Shown here one piece after another: positions 25,335-34,295 of a stretch of 64,000 nt of DNA. Position numbers and translations under genes: made by a program. This stretch comes from an uncultured Erythrobacter sp. (lineage in GTDB: Bacteria; Pseudomonadota; Alphaproteobacteria; Sphingomonadales; Sphingomonadaceae): assembly GCF_958304185.1 (NCBI RefSeq), contig NZ_OY284433.1, positions 744,001 to 808,000 of the forward strand, written 5' to 3'. Below the pieces are notes generated by a model. That model saw only the letters and a program-made list of their open reading frames with translations, did no database searches and was not told the origin of the DNA. Positions within the stretch are counted from its first letter, which is position 1. Every line of letters begins with the position of its first letter.

Positions 25335-26645
25335 ATGAACCGCAAGACCCAGATTGTTGTCGTCGGCGGAGGCGCAGGTGGGTTGGAGCTGGTCCGCAGG
25401 CTCGGCGCGAAATACGGGCGCAAGCGGCACGACATCATTCTGGTCGACAAGAACCTCAGCCACATCTGGAAGCCGCTGCTGCACGAAGTCGCGGCCGGAT
25501 CGCTCGACGCGAACCTCGATGAGGTCGGCTATCGCGGCCATTGCTACCGCTGGGGCTACCGCTTCTTTCAGGGCAGTCTCGACGGGATCGACCGGGAGGC
25601 CAAGACCATCAGCCTCGCTCCGGTCAAGGATGAGGACGGCAGCGCGCTGATCGAAGCGCACACCATCCGTTACGATATCCTCGCACTGGCGATGGGATCG
25701 GTGTCGAACGATTTCGGCGTGCCGGGGGTGAAAGAACATTGCCTCTACCTCGACAGCCGCGTGCAGGCTGACCGGTTCCGCACCCGGCTGCTCAACCATT
25801 GCCTGCGCGTCAGCCGGGCGATGATGAATGATCCGACCGCCAACGAACAGGTCCGCATCGCGATTGTCGGCGGCGGGGCGACCGGCGTTGAACTTGCCGC
25901 CGAGCTCTACAATGCGGCGGGCGCGCTGCGGCACTACGGGCTTGAGGTGTTCGATGAAAGCCGGATGCACGTGACCCTGCTCGAAGCTGGGCCGCGCATC
26001 CTCCCCGCCCTGCCCGAAAAGCTCGCGGCGGCGGCCACACATGAACTCGGCGTGCTCGGCGTGCTGGTTCGCCCTGACGTGCAGGTGGTCGAAGCCCGCC
26101 CGCGCCAACTCATTACTCGGACGGGCGAGGTGATCGAGGCCGATCTGATCGTCTGGGCGGCGGGCGTGAAGGGGGCAGACTATCTCTCAGGTCTGGGGTT
26201 GGAGACCAATCCGCGCAACCAGATCCTCGTTACCGATACGCTCCAGACCACGGTTGATCCGAGCATCTTCGCGCTCGGCGATTGCGCCAGCTACACCCCG
26301 CCCGGCGAAGACCGCCCCGTCCCCCCCCGCGCGCAGGCAGCGCACCAGATGGCGGGTACGGTGTTCGACAATATCTGCCGGATGCAGCGCGGGCAGCCGC
26401 TCCGACACTTCGCCTATCATGACAAGGGCTCGCTGGTGTCGCTCAGCCGCTTCTCGACTGTGGGGAGCCTGATGGGCAACCTGATCGGCGGGAGCATGGC
26501 GATCGAGGGGCGGCTGGCGCGGTTCATCTACACCTCGCTCTACCGCTTGCACCTGATCGGCATTCACGGCTGGGTGAAGGCGACGTTCCTGATGCTGGTG
26601 GGCCGCGTGAACCGCATCGTGCGGCCCAAGCTGAAGCTGCATTAG
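25335..26645 (+). CDS. ndh: NADH:quinone oxidoreductase, type II (NDH-2)
   Basis: FAD-dependent membrane-associated dehydrogenase of 436 residues that passes electrons from NADH to quinone without pumping protons. The FAD Rossmann motif is VVVGGGAGGLELVRRLG, the NADH Rossmann motif is IAIVGGGATGVELAAELYN, and the second FAD contact is IFALGDCASY. IWKPLLHEVAAGSLD near residue 45 is typical of NDH-2. A run of eight C occurs at 26322-26329 without breaking the frame. It meets the GFA-family gene tail to tail with a 4-base overlap. Confidence 0.9.
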   Translation: MNRKTQIVVVGGGAGGLELVRRLGAKYGRKRHDIILVDKNLSHIWKPLLHEVAAGSLDANLDEVGYRGHCYRWGYRFFQGSLDGIDREAKTISLAPVKDEDGSALIEAHTIRYDILALAMGSVSNDFGVPGVKEHCLYLDSRVQADRFRTRLLNHCLRVSRAMMNDPTANEQVRIAIVGGGATGVELAAELYNAAGALRHYGLEVFDESRMHVTLLEAGPRILPALPEKLAAAATHELGVLGVLVRPDVQVVEARPRQLITRTGEVIEADLIVWAAGVKGADYLSGLGLETNPRNQILVTDTLQTTVDPSIFALGDCASYTPPGEDRPVPPRAQAAHQMAGTVFDNICRMQRGQPLRHFAYHDKGSLVSLSRFSTVGSLMGNLIGGSMAIEGRLARFIYTSLYRLHLIGIHGWVKATFLMLVGRVNRIVRPKLKLH

Positions 26646-27091
26646 TCGCCGAGTTTAAGCCCCTGCGCGATCGCCTCGGCGATCACCTCGGGACCGGTTT
26701 TCATCGGGCTTTCCTGAGCAATATCATACCAATCGGGCTTCTCGTCGACGAAAATCTGCTGCTCGATCCCGAAGCCTGCTGGAAGGTCGAACAGGCCCGC
26801 CAGAAACGAGCGCCCACCGGTCGGCAGGAAGCAATACCACAGGTTGCTGCCGCAAGTGCCGCAGAAGGCGCGCTCGGCCCACGGGCTGGAGCGGTAGACG
26901 GTGACAGCGTCCTCGCCCGTGACCTCGGCGGCTTCGCCATTCACGCCCGCGTAGAACGCCCCGCCCCAGCGCTGGCACATCGCGCAGTGGCAAATATCGA
27001 CCTCGGCCTGCATCGCTGTCACCGTAATCGTCACCGCGCCGCACAAGCAGCGCCCGGTGACAGGTTCTGCTAGGCGGGATGCGTCGGTCAC
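26642..27091 (-). CDS. GFA (glutathione-dependent formaldehyde-activating-like) family protein
   Basis: A 149-residue zinc-binding Mss4-like fold protein. The cysteines are RCLCGAV, CHCAMCQRWGG and CGTCGSNLW, the usual three pairs for two zinc ions. Despite the family name, most members have unproven activity. The start is taken as GTG at 27091, just after the Lrp stop; a much longer open frame reads antisense through lrp and is not real. It probably shares a transcript with the Lrp regulator 14 bases upstream. Confidence 0.82.
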   Translation of the reverse strand: MTDASRLAEPVTGRCLCGAVTITVTAMQAEVDICHCAMCQRWGGAFYAGVNGEAAEVTGEDAVTVYRSSPWAERAFCGTCGSNLWYCFLPTGGRSFLAGLFDLPAGFGIEQQIFVDEKPDWYDIAQESPMKTGPEVIAEAIAQGLKLGD

Positions 27092-27105
27092 AGCGGCCAA
27101 CCTAT

Positions 27106-27567
27106 CTACAAAGGAACGCCGGGTTCCTGCTTGGCGGTGCGGATGGTGAGCGAGGTCTTGACGCTTTCCACATTGGGCGCGGGCGTCAACTTGCCGGTCA
27201 GGAATTCCTGAAAGCTCTGCAAATCCTTGCTGACGATCTTGAGGATGAAGTCGATCTCGCCATTCAGCATATGGCATTCGCGCACTTCGGGCAGCGCACG
27301 CATATGCTCCTCGAACTCGCGCAAGGAGCTTTCGGCTTGGCTTTTGAGGCTGACCATCGCGAAGACGGTGATCGCAAAGCCCAGCTTCGACGGATCGAGA
27401 TCGGCGTGGTAACCGCGGATCACGCCGTCCTCTTCCAGCCCGCGCACCCGGCGCAGGCACGGCGGCGCGGTTAGCCCGACACGCTGGGCGAGTTCGACAT
27501 TGGTAACGCGGCCTTCTGCCTGCAATTCCGCCAGCAACCGGCGGTCGATATCGTCGAGATTGGCCAC
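27106..27567 (-). CDS. Lrp/AsnC-family transcriptional regulator
   Basis: A 153-residue feast/famine regulator. The N-terminal helix-turn-helix is DIDRRLLAELQAEGRVTNVE followed by RVGLTAPPCLRRVRGLEEDG. The C-terminal ligand-binding RAM domain has FAMVSLKSQAESSLREFEEH, VRECHMLNGEIDFILKIV and LAPAPNVESVKTSLTIRT-like sequence. The ligand is unknown, probably an amino acid. A palindrome resembling an Lrp site lies 100 bases upstream and suggests autoregulation. Confidence 0.92.
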   Translation of the reverse strand: MANLDDIDRRLLAELQAEGRVTNVELAQRVGLTAPPCLRRVRGLEEDGVIRGYHADLDPSKLGFAITVFAMVSLKSQAESSLREFEEHMRALPEVRECHMLNGEIDFILKIVSKDLQSFQEFLTGKLTPAPNVESVKTSLTIRTAKQEPGVPL

Positions 27568-27666
27568 GTGGCTGAAGCTCCCCCATCACGCCAGCGTTCA
27601 CCCGGCGGCAACGCGCGTGCATTATGATCGCAAAGAAACAAGACGCGCGCCGGATGGCTCGCTTGG

Positions 27667-27679
27667 CTAATATTATTAG
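27667..27679. promoter_or_regulatory. Candidate Lrp/AsnC operator
   Basis: CTAATA-T-TATTAG is a perfect odd palindrome in GC-rich DNA. It fits the loose A/T-centred Lrp consensus (YAG...CTR ends with AT-rich middle). It lies 100 bases before the lrp start codon. Confidence 0.4.
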
Positions 27680-27841
27680 GTCTGCCAGCAATTGTCCCGC
27701 TTTGCAACGCGCCTTGAGCGTTAGACTGTGACTATTGCTCCATCCTGATAAGACGAACCGGATGCCGCAGCGTATGGGTACGCGGCGCGGCGTTTCGGCG
27801 CATGTGATTCGTGCTGCCTACGCCCGCTTGAGGAGACGAGT

Positions 27842-29626
27842 TTGTTCTTCGATGATCGCCTTGCCACCGTGCTGCGCCAACGCGCCACTGGCGAGGCGAG
27901 CCTGCGAACGCAGTACCGGCAATTGCTCGATCTGCTGGGCAAGGACCGCAACCATGCGCGCGGGAGCGATCCCAGCCTGCTGGCCGCCGCTTGGCTGCGG
28001 ATGGACGCACTGGCCGAGGCGATTCCCGCCGCCACACGGGCGCAAATGATCAGGGAGCCGGGCTGGCGGTTCCGCAGCCCCGATCTGGCGTCGCACCTGT
28101 CTGATCACGAACCCGATGTCGCTTCCGCCGCCTTGAACCGCGCCGAGCTGACCTCGGACGACTGGACCGCGCTGATCCCGCGCCTGCCGGTGCGTGCGCG
28201 CGGGTTTCTGCGACTGCGCCGCGATCTGCCGGTCGATGTCGAGGCTTTGCTGTCCCGGCTCGGCGTGCATGATCGCGGACTCCCCGCCCCTGAAGCAACG
28301 GACACCGATCCGCAGATTGCGCCAGCCGGGCCTGCGCCCGCTGCGGAGCCCCTTCCCGCTCCTTCGTCTGCACCGATCCTGCTGCACAAGGCCCCAGAAG
28401 TTTTGCGTCCCGCAGCACCCGCCATCCCGATCCGTCAGCGCGACCGGGACGAGAGTGGCCGCACCGAGATCTCTGCGCTGGTAGAACGGATCGCTCAGTT
28501 TCGCCGGACGCGTGGTGATGGCCCGCTCGATCTCGACAGCTCGCCGCGATTGCCGCTGGGCGAATTGCCCGAGCGCAACCAGCGGGCCATCGCAAGCTTC
28601 GGCTTTGCCGCCGACACCAGCGGGCGGATCGCCTGGGCCGTCAGCGAGGTTGCGCCGATGGTGGTCGGCACCCGCCTGTTCGCCTCGCACCCCGGCGGCG
28701 CGGATACCTCGGGCAGCGCCAGTCTCGCCCGTGCCTTTGCCCGCCGCCAGCCGATCACCGGGGGCGAGATTAGCCTTGACGGTGCGCCTGCCATCACCGG
28801 CGAATGGATCGTCGATGCCGAACCGCGCTTTAGCGAGGAGGGCCACTTCACCGGCTATTTCGGCCGCTTCCGCCGCGCGCCCGATGCGGCCAACGCCCCC
28901 ACCGGCCCCGAGGCACGCGAGGCGGACCGCATCCGCCAGCTGCTCCACGAATTGCGCACGCCCGTTACCGCCGTGCAGGGCTATGCCGAGGTGATCCAGC
29001 AACAGCTGTTCGGCCCCGCCCCGCACGAGTACCGCGCGCTCGCGGCTGCCATCGCGGCCGATGCCGCGCGCATTCTTGCCGGATTCGAGGAGCTTGACCG
29101 GCTTGCGCGGCTGGAAACGGGCGCGACCCGGATCGAACCGGGTGAGGCCGATCTCGCCGCCTTAGTGCGCCGCACCGCTGCACAGCTTGATCCGGTGCTG
29201 GCGCCGCAGGGCGCAGGGCTTGCCCTCGCTTTCCCCGATACGGCCACGCTGCTGATCGGGCTCGACCCCGAGGACGCTGAGGCGCTGGTGTGGCGGCTGC
29301 TCGCCAGCCTCGGCGCGGCTTGCGGCGCGGGTGAGCGGATTGCGGTGCAGCTCGATCCGCTGATCGGCGCTGGCGGCGCGATGGCGCGTCTGATCTGCGC
29401 CCTGCCCGCGCGGCTCGCAGCTGAGGACAACCTGTTTGCCGCAACCACTCGCTCTGCGGAAAGCGCGATCAATGCCGGATTGTTCGGCACCGGCTTTGCC
29501 CTGCGCCTCGCACGGGCGGAGGCACGCGCGGCCGGCGGCGCATTGCGGCGTGATGGTGCGACTCTCGTGCTGACCCTGCCGCTCTTGACCGAAATTCCCG
29601 CTCTGCCTAGCGCCGTTGATGCGTAG
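27842..29626 (+). CDS. Sensor histidine kinase, soluble, with degenerate ATPase domain
   Basis: A 594-residue protein with no membrane helix. It has an N-terminal helical region of about 140 residues, a Pro/Ala-rich linker (about 150-200) and a PAS-like middle (about 235-355). A HisKA helix follows with LLHELRTPVTAVQGYAEVI, the His being the phosphoacceptor. The C-terminal ATPase region keeps GTGFALRLARAEARAAGGAL but lacks a clear N box and DxG box, so catalysis may be weak. The start is TTG at 27842 after a GAGGAGA ribosome site. No response regulator gene is adjacent. Confidence 0.75.
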   Translation: MFFDDRLATVLRQRATGEASLRTQYRQLLDLLGKDRNHARGSDPSLLAAAWLRMDALAEAIPAATRAQMIREPGWRFRSPDLASHLSDHEPDVASAALNRAELTSDDWTALIPRLPVRARGFLRLRRDLPVDVEALLSRLGVHDRGLPAPEATDTDPQIAPAGPAPAAEPLPAPSSAPILLHKAPEVLRPAAPAIPIRQRDRDESGRTEISALVERIAQFRRTRGDGPLDLDSSPRLPLGELPERNQRAIASFGFAADTSGRIAWAVSEVAPMVVGTRLFASHPGGADTSGSASLARAFARRQPITGGEISLDGAPAITGEWIVDAEPRFSEEGHFTGYFGRFRRAPDAANAPTGPEAREADRIRQLLHELRTPVTAVQGYAEVIQQQLFGPAPHEYRALAAAIAADAARILAGFEELDRLARLETGATRIEPGEADLAALVRRTAAQLDPVLAPQGAGLALAFPDTATLLIGLDPEDAEALVWRLLASLGAACGAGERIAVQLDPLIGAGGAMARLICALPARLAAEDNLFAATTRSAESAINAGLFGTGFALRLARAEARAAGGALRRDGATLVLTLPLLTEIPALPSAVDA

Positions 29627-29653
29627 GCTGATGCGCGGGGGCGTGCGGGGACA

Positions 29654-30655
29654 ATGACCACAGGATCAATGCTCGATGTGCCGCCTGCCGGGCGCACGGC
29701 TGCCTTTGCGCCCGGCTTCGGCCAGCGCGTGCTGCTGACAGTCGATACCGAGGAGGAGTTTGACTGGACCGGCCCGTTCCGGCGCGAAGGTTACGGCCTC
29801 AAGCATGTCGAGGCGATCCCGCGCTTTCAGGCCTTCTGCGAAGGGATCGGCGCGCACCCGGTCTATCTGGTTGATTGGCCCATCGTTCAGGATGCCCGCG
29901 CGGTGGAGATCATCGGCGATGCGGTGCGGCGCGGCACGGCCGAAGTCGGCGTGCAGTTGCACCCCTGGGTCAACCCGCCCTTCGACGAGGAAGTGTGCGT
30001 CTACAACTCCTTTGCCGGCAATCTCCCGCAGGCGCTGGAGGTGGCCAAGTTCATGGGTCTGCGTGATGCAATTGAAGCCAAGTTCGGTACCGCGCCACTG
30101 ATCTACCGCGCTGGGCGGTATGGCCTTGGGCCGCACACCGCCGACCTGTTGGAGCACGCCGGGATCAGGGTCGATACTTCGGTGCGTTCGCTGTTCGATT
30201 ACAGCGCGGGCGGCGGGCCGGATTACACCCGGCATCCGCTCGACCCCTATTGGGTCGACGGCGCGATGCGACTGCTCGAACTGCCGGTGACATCGATTCA
30301 TACCGGACGCCTGCGGGGGCTGGGCCGGCCGCTGCAACGGATTGGCGAGCGGATCCCGCGCGGGATGGGCGCACTGTCGCGGCTGGGCCTGCTGGAGCGG
30401 ATCGCGCTGACGCCGGAAGGTGTATCCAGCGAAGAGGCGCTACGCGGCATCGATATCGCGCTGGATGATGGCCTTCCGGTGCTGGTGCTATCGTTCCACA
30501 GCCCCTCCCTTGCGCCCGGCTATACGCCCTACACCGCCACCCAAGCTGACGTGGAGGCCCTCTATGGCTGGCTGGAGGCGGTCTACGCCCGTCTGACCGC
30601 GCGCGGGGTGACGACGTGCAAGGTGACCGATATCATCGCAGCAACCGGCGGATAG
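29654..30655 (+). CDS. Polysaccharide deacetylase family protein (WalW-like)
   Basis: A 333-residue NodB-fold protein. VLLTVDTEEEFDWTGPF resembles motif 1 with its metal-binding aspartates, VGVQLHPWVNPPFDEE gives the motif 2 His, and YRAGRYGLGPHTADLLEHAG gives motif 3 with Arg and Gly. VLSFHSPSLAPGYTPY resembles the late His motif. This pattern is close to WalW-type proteins of surface polysaccharide loci. It begins 28 bases after the kinase gene and may be co-transcribed with it. Confidence 0.78.
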   Translation: MTTGSMLDVPPAGRTAAFAPGFGQRVLLTVDTEEEFDWTGPFRREGYGLKHVEAIPRFQAFCEGIGAHPVYLVDWPIVQDARAVEIIGDAVRRGTAEVGVQLHPWVNPPFDEEVCVYNSFAGNLPQALEVAKFMGLRDAIEAKFGTAPLIYRAGRYGLGPHTADLLEHAGIRVDTSVRSLFDYSAGGGPDYTRHPLDPYWVDGAMRLLELPVTSIHTGRLRGLGRPLQRIGERIPRGMGALSRLGLLERIALTPEGVSSEEALRGIDIALDDGLPVLVLSFHSPSLAPGYTPYTATQADVEALYGWLEAVYARLTARGVTTCKVTDIIAATGG

Positions 30656-30738
30656 GCAGCACGTTTACCCGCTTGTCTCCCTGTCAGCGGCAGAGTAGGG
30701 GCTGCAACTCGCCCTGCGTTCCGGTGCCTAGTTTCCAA

Positions 30739-30811
30739 GGGCCTGTAGCTCAGCGGTTAGAGCTGGCCGCTCATAACGGCTAGGTCGCGGGTTCGAATCC
30801 TGCCGGGCCCA
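30739..30811 (+). tRNA. tRNA with CAT anticodon (elongator Met or Ile2)
   Basis: A complete cloverleaf: acceptor GGGCCTG/CGGGCCC, D-arm GCTC/GAGC, anticodon stem GGCCG/CGGCT with loop CTCATAA, T-arm GCGGG/CCTGC. The three bases after the discriminator are CCG, so the CCA end is not encoded. CAT alone cannot separate elongator Met from Ile2, whose C34 is changed to lysidine; the acceptor stem resembles alphaproteobacterial Ile2, which I favour slightly. Confidence 0.9.
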
Positions 30812-30849
30812 CCGGAGGCGAGCGCGGAGCGGGCGGGACGAAACAGAGT

Positions 30850-30926
<77 letters not shown>

Positions 30927-31166
30927 GTTTCTTTTCTCAGCCAATCCCACCTTGCACCATTTTGTTCGAATTATCTCATATTTTCATGTAGATAATTGAG
31001 CCAACTTGCGTCAGCGCATTTCATGCAATTTGATGAGTTACCTGCATTTTGTTGGTAAGAATTTTGGTAGCGATGGTCGAATCCGCTAGCTTCGCTTAAC
31101 GCTTAGACAGGGCCGTATCGGTTTGTGCCACGAGCGGGCGCGTCGTCCGAGGTTTGGGGGGTAATC
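30927..31166. other. AT-rich intergenic stretch
   Basis: About 240 bases between tRNA-Pro and the amidohydrolase gene, clearly lower in GC than the rest of the window around 30950-31070. No ORF of note, hairpin or tRNA fragment is visible. The composition change fits the start of the accessory region that continues to about 37 kb. It may contain the amidohydrolase promoter. Confidence 0.5.
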
Positions 31167-32195
31167 GTGAAGGTAGGCTTTTTCGTTCTCAGGTTGATCG
31201 GCTATTTGGTCTTGCCGCTGACGATCACAATTTCCTCGGCCGCACCGGCGCGCGAGCCGATCATCGACATGCACGTCCATGCGCTCGCCGCAGACGATCA
31301 GGGGCCGCCGCCAATGGCGATGTGCGTCCCCATCGATCCTATGCCGACCTGGGACACCGGCCTGCCGACGATCGCTAACTTCATCACCCCCTTCAAGAAC
31401 CCGCCTTGCACTGACCCGATCTGGTCGCCCGAAACGACCGAAGAGGTCATGCGCCAATCGCTTGCAGTTATGGAGCGCAACAACGTTATCGGCGTGGTGA
31501 GCGGGCGGGTCAAAATCCTGTCGGCGTGGGTCGCTGCCGCGCCTGATCGCGTGATGCCAAGCCTCACGCCCGATCTTCCGACCCCAGACAATTTCGCGAC
31601 CGAACTCGGCCAATTGAAAAAGGATGGCCGCATCGCGGTGTTGGGCGAACTCGGTTTCCAATATGAAGGCATCTCTCCGGATGACCCGCGGCTCGAACCG
31701 CTTTGGGCCGCCGCTGAGGCCAACGACATTCCGGTGGCGCTCCACATGGGGCCGGGGCCTCCGGGCATCGCCTATATGCCCGGCATGGGTTACCGCGCGC
31801 GGCTGTCGAGCCCGCTCCTGCTGGAAGATGTTTTGGTGCGCCACCCCAAGCTGCGCGTGAATGTCATGCACGCCGGTTTTCCAATGCTCGATGACACACT
31901 GGCGCTGCTTTACGCGCATCCGCAGGTCTATCTCGACACCGGCGTGATCGTTTACACGCAGCCACGCCCCGCGTTCTACCGCTACCTTGGCGCGCTGGTC
32001 GATGCAGGCTTTGGCAAGCGCATCATGTTCGGCTCCGACCAAATGGTTTGGCCGGAAACGATGGAGCGCGGCATCGCGGTGATCAAAGAGGCGCCGTTCC
32101 TCACGGCGGATCAGAAACGCGACATCCTCTACAACAATGCGGCGCGTTTCCTGAAGCTCGACGAAGCGACCATCGCCCGCCATCACGCGATGTAG
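31167..32195 (+). CDS. Exported amidohydrolase (amidohydrolase-2 family)
   Basis: A 342-residue metal-dependent hydrolase with a signal-like N-terminus (VGFFVLRLIGYLVLPLTITI then SSAAPA). The barrel has IIDMHVHA (metal-binding HxH), GELGFQYEGISPDDPRLEP, VALHMGPGPPG (His), VNVMHAGFPMLDDTLALLYA (His) and MFGSDQMVWPE (Asp), the order of the amidohydrolase-2 or TIM-barrel hydrolase group. GTG at 31167 after GGGGGG is preferred. The substrate is unknown; its neighbours downstream are broken genes. Confidence 0.78.
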   Translation: MKVGFFVLRLIGYLVLPLTITISSAAPAREPIIDMHVHALAADDQGPPPMAMCVPIDPMPTWDTGLPTIANFITPFKNPPCTDPIWSPETTEEVMRQSLAVMERNNVIGVVSGRVKILSAWVAAAPDRVMPSLTPDLPTPDNFATELGQLKKDGRIAVLGELGFQYEGISPDDPRLEPLWAAAEANDIPVALHMGPGPPGIAYMPGMGYRARLSSPLLLEDVLVRHPKLRVNVMHAGFPMLDDTLALLYAHPQVYLDTGVIVYTQPRPAFYRYLGALVDAGFGKRIMFGSDQMVWPETMERGIAVIKEAPFLTADQKRDILYNNAARFLKLDEATIARHHAM

Positions 32196-32329
32196 GCGCT
32201 AAGTTCAGGACGCGTTCGCCCGAGCCAGCCAAGACGATGCTCCCTGCCCCGACGCACGATCTTTCTTTCTTGCCAGTCACGGCGAAGGAGAAAAATGATG
32301 ACCCACTCTCACCTCGACCCTGCCATGCA

Positions 32330-33234
32330 CAATCGACGCGGAGTTCGCTCGTCGGAGTCGGCAGCCCGCCCGAGAAGTTCGGCTCCAGCGTATCGAAGCC
32401 ATCAACCTTGGGGCGCGGGAGATCGGCCTCGCTCGCCGGGAAGGTGATCGGCAGGCGGCCCGCGCAGCAGCGTGAGATCAGGCTGATCCAGCCCTTCAGT
32501 GGCCCACGTGGTGGCAAACACGATCACGACATCGGTCCCGGCGGCCTGCACGGCAGCCTCGGAAGGGTAGAAGCCGCTGCGGAAACGCACGTCCGCGCCG
32601 GGCGCGGCCGCCTTGATCGCCTCCAAGGGAACGGAGCGGTGATATTGCTCGGCAATGAAACCTGCAAATGGCCCGGTGCCGCCTTGGTTGATGAGCAGCG
32701 CCGGGCCGCCCTACCCGTGCACCTGGCTCGATCCGGCGCCGGATAGCACCCCGGTATCGGCCTAGCCGCCAATCACGAGGATTGTCTTGGCCGACCCGAC
32801 AAGGGGCAGCGCACGGTCGCGGTTGCGCAGCAGGACGATGCCCTGCCGTGCGATCTCTTCCGCAACCGCGCCGTGCGCTGCAAAGTCGACTTTTCTCCCC
32901 GGTTGAGCCGGGTTCTTGTCGAACTCATTGTTGTCGATCGCCCACAGAATGCGGCGATTCATATCATCAAGCCTCGCGGCATAGCGCTTGTCGGTCTTCG
33001 CCAGCCTGCCCAAGGTCTTGGCATCGAAGAACACCGCCGGATCGAGCTGTTCGCCCGATTGTTGGTCAAGGCCCTTGAGCGCTGCTTCGACATTGGGAAC
33101 CGCCCCCCATTCGGACATCACAAAGCCCTTCAAACCCCAATCACGCTTCAAGAGCTGATTGAGCAGGTAATCGCTCGCGCAGGCCTGTTCGCCCTGCACA
33201 CGGTTGTAAGCGCACGTGACCGATCCGGGCTGGC
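32330..33234 (-). pseudogene. Broken GH3 beta-glucosidase remnant
   Basis: The translation contains unmistakable glycoside hydrolase family 3 pieces. These are VTCAYNRVQGEQACASDYLL, WGLKGFVMSEWGA (the catalytic nucleophile Asp region, here Glu at the SDWGA position), IARQGIVLLRNRDRALPL, then VIGG-stop-ADTGVLSGAGSSQVHG-stop-GGPAL, VVIVFATTWATEGLDQPDLTL, and in another frame GRLPITFPASEADLPRP. Two in-frame TAG codons (32762-32764 and around 32712), a frame change and a gap of roughly 60 codons between the last two blocks show decay. The N-terminal catalytic part is missing. Confidence 0.85.
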
Positions 33235-34090
33235 CGATCCGGAACTTGAAGCCGCCTTCATAAGCGGTCAGCGTCTCGGGATCGTAGAACAGCGCGCTCT
33301 TACCCTTGATGGTGCTGTAATCGCCGACCAGCAGCAAGCTCAAATCCTCGGTCGGCTCGAACAGCGCCGAGACGCGGATCGACTTGTTTTCCTTGAACCG
33401 GTCGAAGGACATCCGGTCATTGGGGCGGCCATCGATAAGGAAGCTGTCGCGCTGATCGAGGTTGCCTGCGATGCGGAGCGCAATCTTGTCGCTGACTGGC
33501 AGTTTGAGCATCGCGCTCACATTCAACGCATCGAAGCTGCCGTAAACGATGTCGCCACGCGCCCCGAAATCGAACTTGGGCTCGGCGGTGAGGATATTGA
33601 CCACAGCGGCGGTCGAATTGCAGCCATAAAGCGTACCCTGCGGCCCGCGCAGCACCTCCACGCGTTCGATATCGTAGAACGAGACTTCCTGCGATTGCGC
33701 GCGGGCGATGTAAATGCCGTTGACCATGAAGGCAGCGGAGGGATCACCCTTTTCGGCATTATCGGTGCTGGTGACGCTGCGGATAGTGATCTGAAGGCCA
33801 ATGTTGCGCACGATCGAAAGGTTGGGCACCGTTTCTTCGAGCTGGGTTGGGCTGTTGATCCCGGCCTGGATCAGGCTTTCGCCCGAGGCTGCAGAGAGCG
33901 CGATCGGCGCCTTGGACAGCAACGATGCGGTGCGGTTAGCGGTGATGACGATATTGCCCGGTGCGGTTTCCTCGGCTTGGTCTTCTTCGGTGGCGATCGG
34001 TTCATCAGGCAGTGCATTCTGCGCCAACGCAATCGACGGCCAGGCCGCAGCCAAAGCCACGCTGCCGCGCAAGACTGCCCCGAAAGTCAT
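33235..34090 (-). pseudogene. Truncated TonB-dependent receptor fused in frame to GH3 remnant
   Basis: The ATG at 34090 opens a receptor with signal peptide (AAAWPSIALAQ), a TonB-box-like segment (NIVITAN), plug domain (VEVLRGPQGTLYGCNSTAAV), and the first barrel strands (LDQRDSFLIDGRPNDRMSF). It then jumps to a C-terminal-type piece, YDPETLTAYEGGFKFRI. Near 33234 it continues without a stop into GH3 sequence. About half of a normal 700-900-residue receptor is missing. The reading frame stays open to 32762, so a 443-residue chimera could be translated, but it would lack a complete barrel. Confidence 0.82.
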
Positions 34091-34144
34091 GTGATTCCCC
34101 CTCTGCTGAGCAATCTTGCGTATCCCCTCCCGCCCTGTCTGATA

Positions 34145-34178
34145 AAATGACAGCGCTGTCAAGACAGCGCTGTCATTT
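34145..34178. promoter_or_regulatory. Double palindromic operator, LacI type
   Basis: A perfect 16-base inverted repeat (arms 34145-34160 and 34163-34178, spacer AA). Each arm contains the self-palindromic 12-mer GACAGCGCTGTC, so two operator cores sit 14 bases apart centre to centre. The central CG and TGACA ends are typical of LacI-family operators. It lies 55 bases upstream of the truncated TonB receptor and 118 bases upstream of the lacI-type gene, and may control both. Confidence 0.75.
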
Positions 34179-34295
34179 ATTGCTTCCTCCAACTTGATGG
34201 TTGACCGCCACGGCGGGCGTTTCTGCAAAAAGATGCGGCGCAGACAGTGGACCGGGGCCTGCGAGCTGAGGTAAGCGGGAGTGGGGTGAATCGAG

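Noticed and set aside
26322-26329. Run of eight C in ndh as a phase-variation tract
   Set aside because: The frame is intact and conserved motifs continue on both sides. A single tract of eight C in GC-rich DNA is not enough evidence for phase variation.
27092-27691. N-terminal 200 codons of a 349-codon frame ending at 26642
   Set aside because: They read antisense-frame through lrp on the same strand and give low-complexity Arg-rich sequence. The GFA family fold begins at the GTG at 27091.
32196-32761. Plus-strand open frame (32048-32746) as a gene after the amidohydrolase
   Set aside because: Its first part overlaps the amidohydrolase in another frame and the rest is antisense to the GH3 remnant, which has recognisable family motifs.
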